In this document: positions 17,252 to 25,318 of the stretch, piece by piece
Layout: each line of letters begins with the position of its first letter
How positions within the stretch are numbered: the stretch's first letter is position 1
Assembly: GCF_014649715.1 (NCBI RefSeq)
Contig: NZ_BMTO01000009.1
Coordinates: 62,001-126,000, forward strand
Direction: 5' to 3'
Length of the DNA: 64,000 bases
Origin: Streptomyces lateritius
Lineage (GTDB): Bacteria > Actinomycetota > Actinomycetes > Streptomycetales > Streptomycetaceae
Notes under the pieces: model-generated
Databases searched by the model: none
The model's input: only the letters and a program-made list of their open reading frames with translations
Told to the model about the DNA's origin: nothing
Program-made: the position numbers and the translations under genes

Positions 17252-18625
17252 ATGTGGAACAGCAGTGGACGGGCCATCGGTTCCGGTTCCCTCGTGGCGG
17301 CGACCATGTCCCTGGCACTGCTGGGTCTCGGTGCGACTCCGGCCCATGCGGAGACCGTGCGTGATCGACAGTGGCACCTGGATGTCATGAAGGCCGACGA
17401 GATGTGGAAGATCAGCAAGGGCGCGGGCATCACTGTCGCAGTCATCGACTCCGGTGTGGATGACTCCGTGGCGGATCTGCGCGGCCAGGTGCTGCCTGGT
17501 AAGGACTATTCGCGCTGGTCCGGTGATGAGAACAAAGACATCGCGGTCCACGGCACCGGGATGGCGGCTCTGATTGCCGCGACGGGCGCACGAGGAGCCG
17601 CGCAGGGCTCCTACGGGCTTGCGCCAGGCGTGAAAATCCTTCCCATCCGGATTCCCTACGGCGGGGAACGATGGGAGGTGAACGGCACCGACGAGACGTT
17701 CGCGCAAAGTATGGCGAAGGCCATCCGGTTTGCAGCGGACTCGAACGCCAAGATCATCAACATCTCCGTCGGTAACAGCAAGGATGGGCCGGAACTTGCT
17801 GAGGCCGTGAAGTACGCGCTGGGCAAGAACAAGCTTATTTTCGCCGCAGTCGGAAACAGCGCAGATGCGGGGAACGAGGTCGAGTATCCGGCAGCGACTC
17901 CTGGTGTTGTAGGCATCGGTGGGGTGAGCAAGAAAGCGGCATGGTGGCCGAAGTCGCAAACCGGCCCACAGGTTGACCTGGCCGCTCCGGCGGAGGACAT
18001 CACCAACGCCTGCACGGGAGGCACGCAGCTGTGTGAAGGCGACGGCACCAGCGCTGCCACCGCCCTCGCTTCGGCCTCCGCTGCTCTGATCTGGGCCAAG
18101 CATCCGAACTGGACCAACAACCAGGTCCTCCGCGTCATGCTCAATACGGCTGGTAAGCCTAAGAGCGGAGACGAGCGCACCGACCTCGTCGGATACGGGG
18201 CCGTCCGGCCCCGGGTCGCGCTGACCAATCCCGGTGACCCCGGTCCCGCCGGCGCCTACCCACTGCCCGACCTGGCTGCCGCGGAGAAGGCCGCGTCGCC
18301 TTCTGCGAGCGCCTCTTCGGTGCCGTCGTCCGCGCCCAGCGAGAAGCCGGCCACGGCCGCTCCCGGGCCCGCCGCGTCGGACAGCGACAACAACTCCGGT
18401 CCATGGATCGCTCTGGGGGTCGGCGCCGCCGTGCTGATCGGCGGAGCCGTTGCCGCCGTTGTCCTGCGGGCCCGGCGGCGGAGTGCGATGCCTCCCGTTC
18501 CAGGCATGCCTCCCGCCATGCCGCCGTACGCGCCCTACGGGTCCCCCCAGCAGCAGGCGTCCAACCCGTATCCGCGACACAACACCCGGTACGGCCCACC
18601 CCCAGGCCCTGGCCAGCCTGGATGA
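17252..18625 (+). CDS. Mycosin-like subtilisin (S8), copy 2
   Basis: Paralogue of the protease at 12153, 457 residues, with the same order: signal peptide ending ATPAHA, subtilase domain with D66, H100 (VHGTGMAALIAA) and S267 (GTSAATALASA), Ala/Pro linker, C-terminal helix and a Pro-rich tail. ATG at 17252 is chosen because GGAG lies at the same spacing as in copy 1; ATG at 17240 would place the start inside that Shine-Dalgarno. The signal-peptide region is almost identical in DNA to copy 1, while the catalytic domain has diverged more. It follows the lipoprotein gene. Confidence 0.88.
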   Translation: MWNSSGRAIGSGSLVAATMSLALLGLGATPAHAETVRDRQWHLDVMKADEMWKISKGAGITVAVIDSGVDDSVADLRGQVLPGKDYSRWSGDENKDIAVHGTGMAALIAATGARGAAQGSYGLAPGVKILPIRIPYGGERWEVNGTDETFAQSMAKAIRFAADSNAKIINISVGNSKDGPELAEAVKYALGKNKLIFAAVGNSADAGNEVEYPAATPGVVGIGGVSKKAAWWPKSQTGPQVDLAAPAEDITNACTGGTQLCEGDGTSAATALASASAALIWAKHPNWTNNQVLRVMLNTAGKPKSGDERTDLVGYGAVRPRVALTNPGDPGPAGAYPLPDLAAAEKAASPSASASSVPSSAPSEKPATAAPGPAASDSDNNSGPWIALGVGAAVLIGGAVAAVVLRARRRSAMPPVPGMPPAMPPYAPYGSPQQQASNPYPRHNTRYGPPPGPGQPG

Positions 18626-18723
18626 TGCAGGCGTGCACCTGACGGCCCCCACCGCTCATTGCCGGCCTGACTTCGTCGCCTGGGCCTACGCCCGGCAGAG
18701 CTCCGGAGGCGAGCGGTGCAGGG

Positions 18724-19128
18724 GTGCCTGCTGCCGCGCTCCCTGTCCCGGAGGCGAGTACGGTCGGGAACGGGCGTATCAGCAATATGCACCCGTACGA
18801 GATGGGCATCGAAGCTCATGCGGGTTTCATGAAGGCTTATATCTTTGCGGAGTGCGTGAGTCCGCAACTGAAGGGTTCTCAGGAGCGACCCGCCCGAATC
18901 AGGGGGACGTTGAACGTGGGAACCCCGGTGCCTTCGGACACCGTCGCCACCCGCGAGGCCAATCTCACCGTGCTGCATTCCGTCGCACTTGCCGTGGTCA
19001 AGAAGCTGGGCTGCGAGAACAACGCGGGTCTGCCCGACAAGCCGGTCCTCAAGGCCAAGTCGTTAGTGGTTGAGCGGCATGAGCTGTCGTCGGCGGCGGA
19101 GCTCCCCGGTCGTCGATCGACCGAGTAG
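18724..19128 (+). pseudogene. Truncated duplicate of the lipoprotein gene
   Basis: Bases 18762-19061 match 16872-17171 at 298 of 300 positions by direct reading; the differences are at 18963 and 18975. The copy begins abruptly inside the lipoprotein coding sequence, so it has lost the signal peptide and lipobox. The open frame around it (from GTG 18724 to TAG 19128) is only a remnant fused to unrelated sequence at both ends. It is a recent partial duplication and probably not functional. Confidence 0.85.
18762..19061 (+). repeat. 300-bp direct repeat, copy B
   Basis: Partner of 16872-17171. Its left edge abuts non-homologous sequence at 18761, and its right edge diverges at 19062. After a short gap both copies share a second patch containing CCCCGGTCGTCGATCGACC (19103-19121 here). 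Confidence 0.9.
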
Positions 19129-19148
19129 CGAAGGACACGGAGAAGCGC

Positions 19149-19198
19149 ATGCGGACCAGCAGTGGACGGGCCATCGGTTCCGGTTCCCTCGTGGCAGC
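19149..19198 (+). pseudogene. Remnant 5' end of a third mycosin-like gene
   Basis: Bases 19131-19198, which include the Shine-Dalgarno and first 50 coding bases, are identical to 12135-12202 of mycosin copy 1. Homology stops at 19199, only 23 bp from the stop of the convergent kinase gene. The rest of the gene is absent, indicating a deletion. Together with the lipoprotein fragment just upstream it marks a former third lipoprotein-mycosin unit. Confidence 0.85.
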
Positions 19199-19221
19199 GG
19201 GGCGTGGCCATGCCCGTCCCG

Positions 19222-21291
19222 TCAGAAGACCGGCATGGCCACGACCTTGCCGCGGCTGATGAGGAAGACCCGGTTGCCGGCCCCGGTCATGGTCCAGGGG
19301 CCCCGGTCGTCCCGCTCGTAGGTCCAGACGCGTTTGTCGCTCGGCTTGGAGAGGGCGGAGACTCCGAACTCCGGCATGCCCTCGATCACCCAGATGCAGT
19401 GACCCTGGATCACGGGAGGGGTCAAGGGTGACCTCGTACCCTTCAGGTCGGCGAACAGCGTAGTGTCCCGCGTCCCGGACGTGGTGAACCGGTAGACGAA
19501 GGCGCCGTCGGCCGCGATGACCCCCTCGCCGTCGAGCGCGGGAGGTCCCCAGCCGCCCTCGGTGCCCTCCGGCTTGGTGTAGGCATCCACCGCCCACAGC
19601 TGACGTCCCTCCGCGAGGGCCACGGCGGCCAGGGTCCGGCCGCCGAGGTAGACGGTGTCGCCGTCGACCAGAGGTTGCAGGGCGGTCGTGCCCTGGCCGC
19701 GGATCTCCCACACCGAGCGGCCTGTCGTGGTGTCCACGACGGAGACGTCGCCGCTCGGCAGTGACAGAACGAGGCGGTTCCGCCCGGCCGCGGCGAGTGG
19801 TCCGGTTCCGTCTTCCGTGGTCTTGACGGAGGGGCCGGTCCAGCGCACCTTGCGGCCGGCCGTGTCGACGGCCCGCAGCTTTCCCTTCTTCGTGAGGAAG
19901 TAGATGCCACCGGCGTCCGCGGCAAGGAGCAGAGCCACGTCGGCGTCCGCCACCGACCACTTCTCCGCGCTGGTCGACGCCTCGATGAAGAAGAGCCGGC
20001 CTGATTCGTCCGCCGCGGCGAAATGGTCCCGGTCGACGGCGAATTGACGCGCACGCGGCGACAGGTGAGGCAGCGTCCACTTCTGCGTTCCGTCGGTGAC
20101 CTCGAGGGCCGTGAGGCCGCCGTCCCTGGCAGCGAGGATCACCACGTCCCGCAGGACGACCGGGGTCGGTAGCGGGCCACGAGCGGCAGCTTCGACCGGA
20201 CCCCACAACGGCTTCGGCCTGATTCCCTCGTTCTCCGCCTTGAGCAGGGCGGCGTCCGGAGCGTCCCCGGCCGGCGGCAGCGCGTTCGCGGCGCGTTCCG
20301 TGAGCCACCAGGCGGACCCGCCGCCACCGGCCGTGAGTACGGCGCCTCCGAGACCCCAGGCGAGGAACCGGCGCCGGGCGGGCAGGCGCTCGACCGAGCT
20401 TTCGGCCGAGGCCGTCTGCCGGTGGACCGCCGACTCCCGCCGTTTGATCTCCTGGAACACGGGCCCCTGACGCCACAGCGTCCGGGCGCTCTTGGGCGTG
20501 GAGAAGACGCGGGCGATCTGGCCCGGTGACGGGCGGAGGGCCGGCTCCTTCGCGAGGCAGGGCGCCACGAGTGCCGCCAGCTGCGGAGAGAGCGAGCCGA
20601 GATCGGGCTGGGCATGGACGACGGCGTACTGTACGGCCGCGACATGCGGCCCTGTGAACGTGCGCCGCCCGGTCGCCGCGAACACCAGAACGGCGCCGAG
20701 CGAGAACACGTCCGCGGCACCCGTCACACGCTGGCCGAGCACCTGTTCCGGCGCGCCGTATCCGGGCGTGACAGGGATCTGGCCCGTCGTCGTCAGCGTC
20801 AGCCCGTGCTCGGGGCGGGCGATGCCGAAGTCGATGACGCGGGGCCCGTCCGAGGTCAGGACGATGTTGGCCGGTTTGATGTCGCGGTGGACGAGCCCCG
20901 CCGAGTGAATCGCTTCCAGAGCCTCGGCGAGCGACGAGGCCAGTGCGCGAACGGCCAGGTCGTCGAGGGCCCCGTGCGCGGCGACGGCCTCCTCCAGCGT
21001 GGGGCCGGCCAGGAACTCGGTCGCGATCCAGGGCCTGCCACCCTCCATCTGCGCTGCCAGAACGCGGGCGACCCCCTTGCCCGTCACCGCCTGCGCGGTG
21101 TGGGCCTCGCGGACGAAGCGCTGGGCCAGGTGCTGGTCGTGCGCGAGTTCGGGGCGGAGCACCTTCACCGCCGCGGGGCGGCCGCTCTTGTCTGTCGCGA
21201 GGTAGACCTTGCCCATGCCGCCTTCGCCCAGTACACCGATGATGCGGTACGGGCCGAGCCGCAGCGGATCGCCGACACCGAGGGGGTTCAT
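19222..21291 (-). CDS. Membrane Ser/Thr protein kinase with PQQ-like beta-propeller, kinase 1
   Basis: 689 residues. The N-terminal Hanks-type kinase domain is intact: glycine loop LGEGGMGKVY, Lys43 (AAVKVL), HRDIKPAN with D137, DFG with D154 and the APE equivalent APEQ. A linker leads to a single hydrophobic segment (about 309-330) preceded by ARRRFLAWGLGG, a twin-arginine-like motif. The extracytoplasmic part has repeated W/G blades typical of PQQ-like or WD40-like propellers (TDGTQKWTL, TGRSVWEIRG, EGRQLWAVDA). It probably senses an external signal. Last gene of a minus-strand operon with kinase 2 and the pseudokinase. Confidence 0.92.
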   Translation of the reverse strand: MNPLGVGDPLRLGPYRIIGVLGEGGMGKVYLATDKSGRPAAVKVLRPELAHDQHLAQRFVREAHTAQAVTGKGVARVLAAQMEGGRPWIATEFLAGPTLEEAVAAHGALDDLAVRALASSLAEALEAIHSAGLVHRDIKPANIVLTSDGPRVIDFGIARPEHGLTLTTTGQIPVTPGYGAPEQVLGQRVTGAADVFSLGAVLVFAATGRRTFTGPHVAAVQYAVVHAQPDLGSLSPQLAALVAPCLAKEPALRPSPGQIARVFSTPKSARTLWRQGPVFQEIKRRESAVHRQTASAESSVERLPARRRFLAWGLGGAVLTAGGGGSAWWLTERAANALPPAGDAPDAALLKAENEGIRPKPLWGPVEAAARGPLPTPVVLRDVVILAARDGGLTALEVTDGTQKWTLPHLSPRARQFAVDRDHFAAADESGRLFFIEASTSAEKWSVADADVALLLAADAGGIYFLTKKGKLRAVDTAGRKVRWTGPSVKTTEDGTGPLAAAGRNRLVLSLPSGDVSVVDTTTGRSVWEIRGQGTTALQPLVDGDTVYLGGRTLAAVALAEGRQLWAVDAYTKPEGTEGGWGPPALDGEGVIAADGAFVYRFTTSGTRDTTLFADLKGTRSPLTPPVIQGHCIWVIEGMPEFGVSALSKPSDKRVWTYERDDRGPWTMTGAGNRVFLISRGKVVAMPVF

Positions 21292-21318
21292 GGGTGGGTC
21301 ACGTCCTGTCTGTACGGG

Positions 21319-23487
21319 TCACTGGAGGGGAAGGGCGATCAGGAAGTCCTCGCCCACGGCGAAGATCCGGCCGTCCCGCTCCTGCGCGACGAGCCGGCTG
21401 ACGTCGGTCTGGAAGACCCAGCTGCTGCGGTGGGTCTTGAGGTCGACGGCGCTGAGCCCCGACGCGATCTTTGTGTAGACATACCGTTCGCCCACGACCG
21501 GGGGCACGCGCTCGAGCGTCTGCTCGTTGGCCTGCGCACCGGTGCCCTGCTCGCGCCAGCGGATCTTCCCGTCGGACGCACCGATGGCGGCGACGCCCAG
21601 CCGGCCGAGGGCGTAGACGACACTGTCCCGGACCGTCATGGCACCGAAGGCCTCGCGCTCGCCGACGGCGAGCGACCAGGCGCGGCTCCCGTCGGAGAGC
21701 CGGTGGGCCACGAGGGACTCGCTCGCGACGTACACGTGGTCGTCGTCCATGCAGGGCCGGCTGCCGATCCCGCCGCCGAGTCCGTTCGGAAACGTTCGCG
21801 ACCAGCGCGTGACGCCGGTCCGGGCGTCGCGCACGGCCACGCGGGAGGTGGATTCCTCGCTGCCGGTCTCGTAGGTGACGAGCCGGCCGCCGCGTACGGC
21901 GGCGGCAGCCACGTACGGTGTGTCCCTCTCCGGGTTGACGACCTCCAGCCGCCACACCTCCCTGCCCGTGGCGACGTCGACAGCGAGCAGGTACGACTTC
22001 TGCGGCGAGGCGAGCGTCCCGCCGCCGCCCGCCAGATACACGACTCCGTCCGCGGCGCAGAGCAACTGCGTGGAGTACCTGTTGGCGTTGAGATCCTTGA
22101 TCCGCGCGAACGCCGGCCGGAGGTCGCCGTTGTCCAGGTCGACGGTATGGATGCCGAAGTCCTTGTACGCGTCCTGCCGCTGCTGCGGCACGACGTAGAC
22201 CTGCTTCCCGTCCGTGGTGACGGCCGCCGCGGACGTCTCCACCGTGCAGAACCACGCGCTGTCACCGGTCGCCTGGTCCTGGGCGGCGATCCCTGTGCCG
22301 GCCACCATGGCCACGGCACCCTGGATGACGAGGGGAAGGCCGCGCTCGTCCGGGTCGCCGACGGCCATGTCCCGGCTCCACAGCGATGCCGGTGCGTCGC
22401 CGAGCAGGGGAGCGGAGGGCAGCTTCTCCTCCTCTGCCGCCTTCCGACTCTGCCACAGCCATGTGCCGCCCCCCGCCGCGAGCAGCGCGCCGCCGCCGAG
22501 CGCCAGAAAGGAGCGTCGCGAGAGCGGGCGGGAGGACGAGCGGCGAGAGCCGGCCGGCACCGTCTGGGCGTACGGGTCGTCCGCGGGGGCGGGGAGGCGG
22601 TGGGGGTGGGGGAGCCAGACGGTGGTGGCGCGGTGGGCGATGTCGGTGAGGAGGAGGGGTGGGAGGTGGTCCGCGAAGTCGCCCCGGCCGTCGTGGAGGC
22701 CGGTCGTCAGGGCGGTCGTCGTGGGGCGGGCCGCGGGGTCCTTGGAGAGGCAGGCCGTCAGGAGAGGGACCAGGGACGGGGGGAGGCCGGTGAGGTCGGG
22801 GTCCGCGTAGCGGACGCGGTAGAGGAGGTCCGCCGGGGCGCCCGTACCGAAGGGGCCGTGGCCCGTCGCCGCGAAGACCAGGACGCCGGCCAGGGCGAAG
22901 ACGTCGCCGGCGGGGGTGTGCTCCTGGCCGCCGGCCTGTTCCGGGGACATGAACGCGGGAGTGCCCGCCGCCGCTCCCGTGCGCGTCAGGTGGTCGTCGC
23001 CGGCCGCACGGGCGATGCCGAAGTCGATGATCTTCGGGCCGTACGCGGTGACCAGGACGTTCGAGGGCTTCAGATCGCGGTGCACCACGTCCGAGGAGTG
23101 CAGCTGGGCCAGCCCGCCGGCCAGCGCCGCGCCCAGGGCGCGGACCGTGGGTTCGGGGAGCGGGCCGGCCAGGGCGACCGCGTCGTCGAGCGGCGGGCCG
23201 AGGACGTACTCCGTGGCCAGCCACGGGGTCTCGGCCAGGGGGTAGGCGTCGACGACGGCCGCGCCGTGCCGGGCGCCGATGATCCGGGCGGCGTCCGTCT
23301 CCAGGCGGAAGCGGGTACGGAACGCGGGGTCGGCCGCCAGCCGCGCGTGCACCGTCTTCAGCGCGACCGTACGGCCGCCGGGCGAGCGGGCCAGGTAGAC
23401 CGTGCCCATGCCGCCGGAGCCCAGACGGGCGAGGAGGCGGTACGTGGCGATCGCGGCGGGATCGTCGTGGGTGAGCGGTGACAGCAT
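21319..23487 (-). CDS. Membrane Ser/Thr protein kinase with PQQ-like beta-propeller, kinase 2
   Basis: 722 residues with the same layout as kinase 1. The kinase domain has the glycine loop LGSGGMGTVYLA, Lys44 (VALKTV), HRDLKPSN with D138, and D155 of DFG. A 60-residue linker ends in SRRSFLALGGGALLAAGG (about 323-340), a hydrophobic segment with a twin-arginine-like motif. Propeller blades follow (ATGREVWRLEV, ARTGVTRWSRTF, SDGKIRWREQG). The start lies 3 bp from the pseudokinase stop and the stop lies 27 bp before kinase 1, so the three are one operon. It likely arose by duplication with kinase 1. Confidence 0.92.
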   Translation of the reverse strand: MLSPLTHDDPAAIATYRLLARLGSGGMGTVYLARSPGGRTVALKTVHARLAADPAFRTRFRLETDAARIIGARHGAAVVDAYPLAETPWLATEYVLGPPLDDAVALAGPLPEPTVRALGAALAGGLAQLHSSDVVHRDLKPSNVLVTAYGPKIIDFGIARAAGDDHLTRTGAAAGTPAFMSPEQAGGQEHTPAGDVFALAGVLVFAATGHGPFGTGAPADLLYRVRYADPDLTGLPPSLVPLLTACLSKDPAARPTTTALTTGLHDGRGDFADHLPPLLLTDIAHRATTVWLPHPHRLPAPADDPYAQTVPAGSRRSSSRPLSRRSFLALGGGALLAAGGGTWLWQSRKAAEEEKLPSAPLLGDAPASLWSRDMAVGDPDERGLPLVIQGAVAMVAGTGIAAQDQATGDSAWFCTVETSAAAVTTDGKQVYVVPQQRQDAYKDFGIHTVDLDNGDLRPAFARIKDLNANRYSTQLLCAADGVVYLAGGGGTLASPQKSYLLAVDVATGREVWRLEVVNPERDTPYVAAAAVRGGRLVTYETGSEESTSRVAVRDARTGVTRWSRTFPNGLGGGIGSRPCMDDDHVYVASESLVAHRLSDGSRAWSLAVGEREAFGAMTVRDSVVYALGRLGVAAIGASDGKIRWREQGTGAQANEQTLERVPPVVGERYVYTKIASGLSAVDLKTHRSSWVFQTDVSRLVAQERDGRIFAVGEDFLIALPLQ

Positions 23488-23490
23488 CGG

Positions 23491-24399
23491 CTAGTTCCCG
23501 GAGTTCTGGGAGGGGTACGGCAGTTCGGCCGCGAGGAGCTCGGACGACTGCCGGGCGAGCGCCGCGACGACCCGGCCGGGCAGCCAGCCGGGGGCCAGCA
23601 GCGACCCGGCCGAGCTGAGGACCGTCTCGTGCGGGGTCGGCGGTGCCAGGGCGGTCAGCAGCTCCGCCGACGTGGGACGGTTCGCGGGGTCGCGGGCGAG
23701 GCAGCCGGAGACGGACTGCCTCAGCGCGGGCGGGAGTTCGGAGCGTTCCGGGACGGTGTGACCGGTGGCCGCGTACGCCAGGACGGCACCGAGGGCGTAC
23801 ACGTCTCCCGCCGGCCGGGGTCGCCCGCCCGACGCCTGCTCGGGCGCCAGCGCGCCCGGATCGAGGCCCGGCAGCCCGGCCCGCGGCTCCCCGTCCGGCG
23901 CCGCCGCCCGTACCGCCCCGAAGCACGTCAGCCGCGGGCCGTCGGCGGTGAGCAGCACGGCGGCGGGAGAGACGCCCGCGTGCGTGACGTCCTGCGCGTG
24001 CGCGGCGGCCAGCGTCTCGGCGAGGGCGGCGCCGATCGCCCGTACCGTTCCCTCCGGCAACGGGCCCCCGTGCACGGCGACGGCCACGGGGAGCGGGAGC
24101 AGCGGCAGATAGGGCGTGGCGTACCAGGGAGACCCAGTCGGTTCCGACACCTCGGTGACCGGGGTGATCCAGGGGCCGATGAGCCGTTGTCCCGCCCGTG
24201 CCTCCGTCAGGAAGCGGGCCGGGTCGGCGCCGGGCAGGGGCGCGGAGAGCAGGACCGTACGGTCGCCGTCGGCGCTGCGGGCGACGAACCGGCGGCAGGG
24301 GACGTGGCCTTGGTGCGGTGCCGGCGGGTCGAGACGGGTGATCAGCCGGTACGGGCCGATCCGCCGCGCGGACTCCTCGTGCGGGCGCGGCCGTTCCAC
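23491..24399 (-). CDS. Pseudokinase: protein-kinase fold without catalytic residues
   Basis: 302 residues aligning end to end with the kinase domains downstream, but every catalytic position seems changed. The glycine loop is degenerate (LDPPAPHQG); the VALK lysine is Ser52 (TVLLSAP); HRDLKPSN becomes HAGVSPAA, losing the catalytic Asp; DFG becomes CFG at 159-161. Structural motifs remain (APEQASGGRPRPAGDVYALGAVLAYAATG). There is no membrane segment, so it is probably cytoplasmic. GTG start. First gene of the kinase operon; a regulatory or scaffold partner of the two active kinases is the natural guess. Confidence 0.85.
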   Translation of the reverse strand: MERPRPHEESARRIGPYRLITRLDPPAPHQGHVPCRRFVARSADGDRTVLLSAPLPGADPARFLTEARAGQRLIGPWITPVTEVSEPTGSPWYATPYLPLLPLPVAVAVHGGPLPEGTVRAIGAALAETLAAAHAQDVTHAGVSPAAVLLTADGPRLTCFGAVRAAAPDGEPRAGLPGLDPGALAPEQASGGRPRPAGDVYALGAVLAYAATGHTVPERSELPPALRQSVSGCLARDPANRPTSAELLTALAPPTPHETVLSSAGSLLAPGWLPGRVVAALARQSSELLAAELPYPSQNSGN

Positions 24400-24603
24400 G
24401 TGCGAATCCCCCTCGTCATTCGCTCCGGTGTCACCCCGTCGGTCACGGGAGCAACAGGAGCCTACTCAAAGGGAGGAGGGGGCCCGCACTCGGCGGACGG
24501 CGCCTCGGCGACGGCGCCTCCGCGGCGGCGTCTCGGCGGACAGCGGCTCCGCGGTGGCGCACTCGCCGTCGCGGAGCGCCACGGCGCGGACAGCGCCGGT
24601 CCG

Positions 24604-24987
24604 TCAGTCCGCCGTGGCCGGGGAGGCGCCGACCAGGGAGAGCGCCAGGATCGAGACACGCGTGATCAGGCCGGCGAGCAGAATCGTGCCGATCCCCTCG
24701 ACCCGCATCGTCCCGGTCTCGTCCCCAAGCCAGGACAGCAGCCACCAGATAAGGGAGTCCTGGACGAACCCGGCCGCGCCGAAGACCAGCAGGGCCGGGG
24801 CGGGAACGGGGGCCGACGGGCCGATGTGGATGAGCTGGGTGAGGACGCCGATCGCCAGGCCCGCCAACATGACGGCGAGGACCGCGTCCGTCCCGTCGCC
24901 GTTCAGCGTGATGCCGGGCAGCGCGGCTGCCGAGATGCCGGCTCCGGCGAGGGCGCCCAGTCTGCGGCGTGTGCCTGTGTCAGCCAT
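24604..24987 (-). CDS. Phage-holin-like small membrane protein (Phage_holin_4_2 type)
   Basis: 127 residues, start ATG at 24987 (MADTGTRRRLGALAG). It has about four hydrophobic segments with the internally repeated pattern LPGITLNGDGTDAVLAVMLAGL ... MRVEGIGTILLAGLI, which resembles the actinobacterial four-helix membrane family often labelled phage holin superfamily IV. There are no phage genes nearby, so it is a chromosomal membrane protein of unknown role. The reading frame continues upstream through the tRNA region, but that extension is not credible. Confidence 0.7.
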   Translation of the reverse strand: MADTGTRRRLGALAGAGISAAALPGITLNGDGTDAVLAVMLAGLAIGVLTQLIHIGPSAPVPAPALLVFGAAGFVQDSLIWWLLSWLGDETGTMRVEGIGTILLAGLITRVSILALSLVGASPATAD

Positions 24988-25077
24988 GGCCGGATGCTGG
25001 CACAGGCGGTGGGATCTTGTGAAGATCCCGTGGAGGGGATTCTGTGGAGGGGGTTCCCGTGGAGGAAGACCCCGTAG

Positions 25078-25149
25078 AGACCGTGATCGGATTCGAACCG
25101 ACGTCACTCGCTTTGCAGGCGAGCCCCTGAACCACTCGGGCACACGGTC
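25078..25149 (-). tRNA. tRNA-Cys (anticodon GCA)
   Basis: The minus strand folds into a full cloverleaf. The acceptor stem GACCGTG pairs with CACGGTC, the D arm is short, and the anticodon stem CTCGC/GCGAG closes loop CTGCAAA with anticodon GCA after the invariant T. The T stem GTCGG/CCGAT closes loop TTCGAAT. The discriminator base is T and the CCA end is not encoded. 72 nt. Confidence 0.95.
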
Positions 25150-25318
25150 GTGCTGTTCATGGAACGACCGTAGGGCGGGGTGTGCGGGCGGCTCAAGGGA
25201 TCCGGGCGGGCCGCAACACGACTGCCATACGCCGTTCGCGGTCGTACGACCAAGGGACGAGCCGGCTCCGTCCTGACGACAGGGTCCTTCTGCTGCTATG
25301 CCCCTTACTCTGAAGGGC

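Noticed and set aside
19162-19431. Plus-strand open frames over the 3' end of kinase 1
   Set aside because: They are chance frames running from the mycosin remnant into antisense of the kinase gene, with no start signal or domain.
25078-25149. The tRNA-Cys gene as an integration site of a mobile element
   Set aside because: I found no repeated 3' tRNA segment, integrase or phage-like gene nearby; the holin-like gene alone does not support it.
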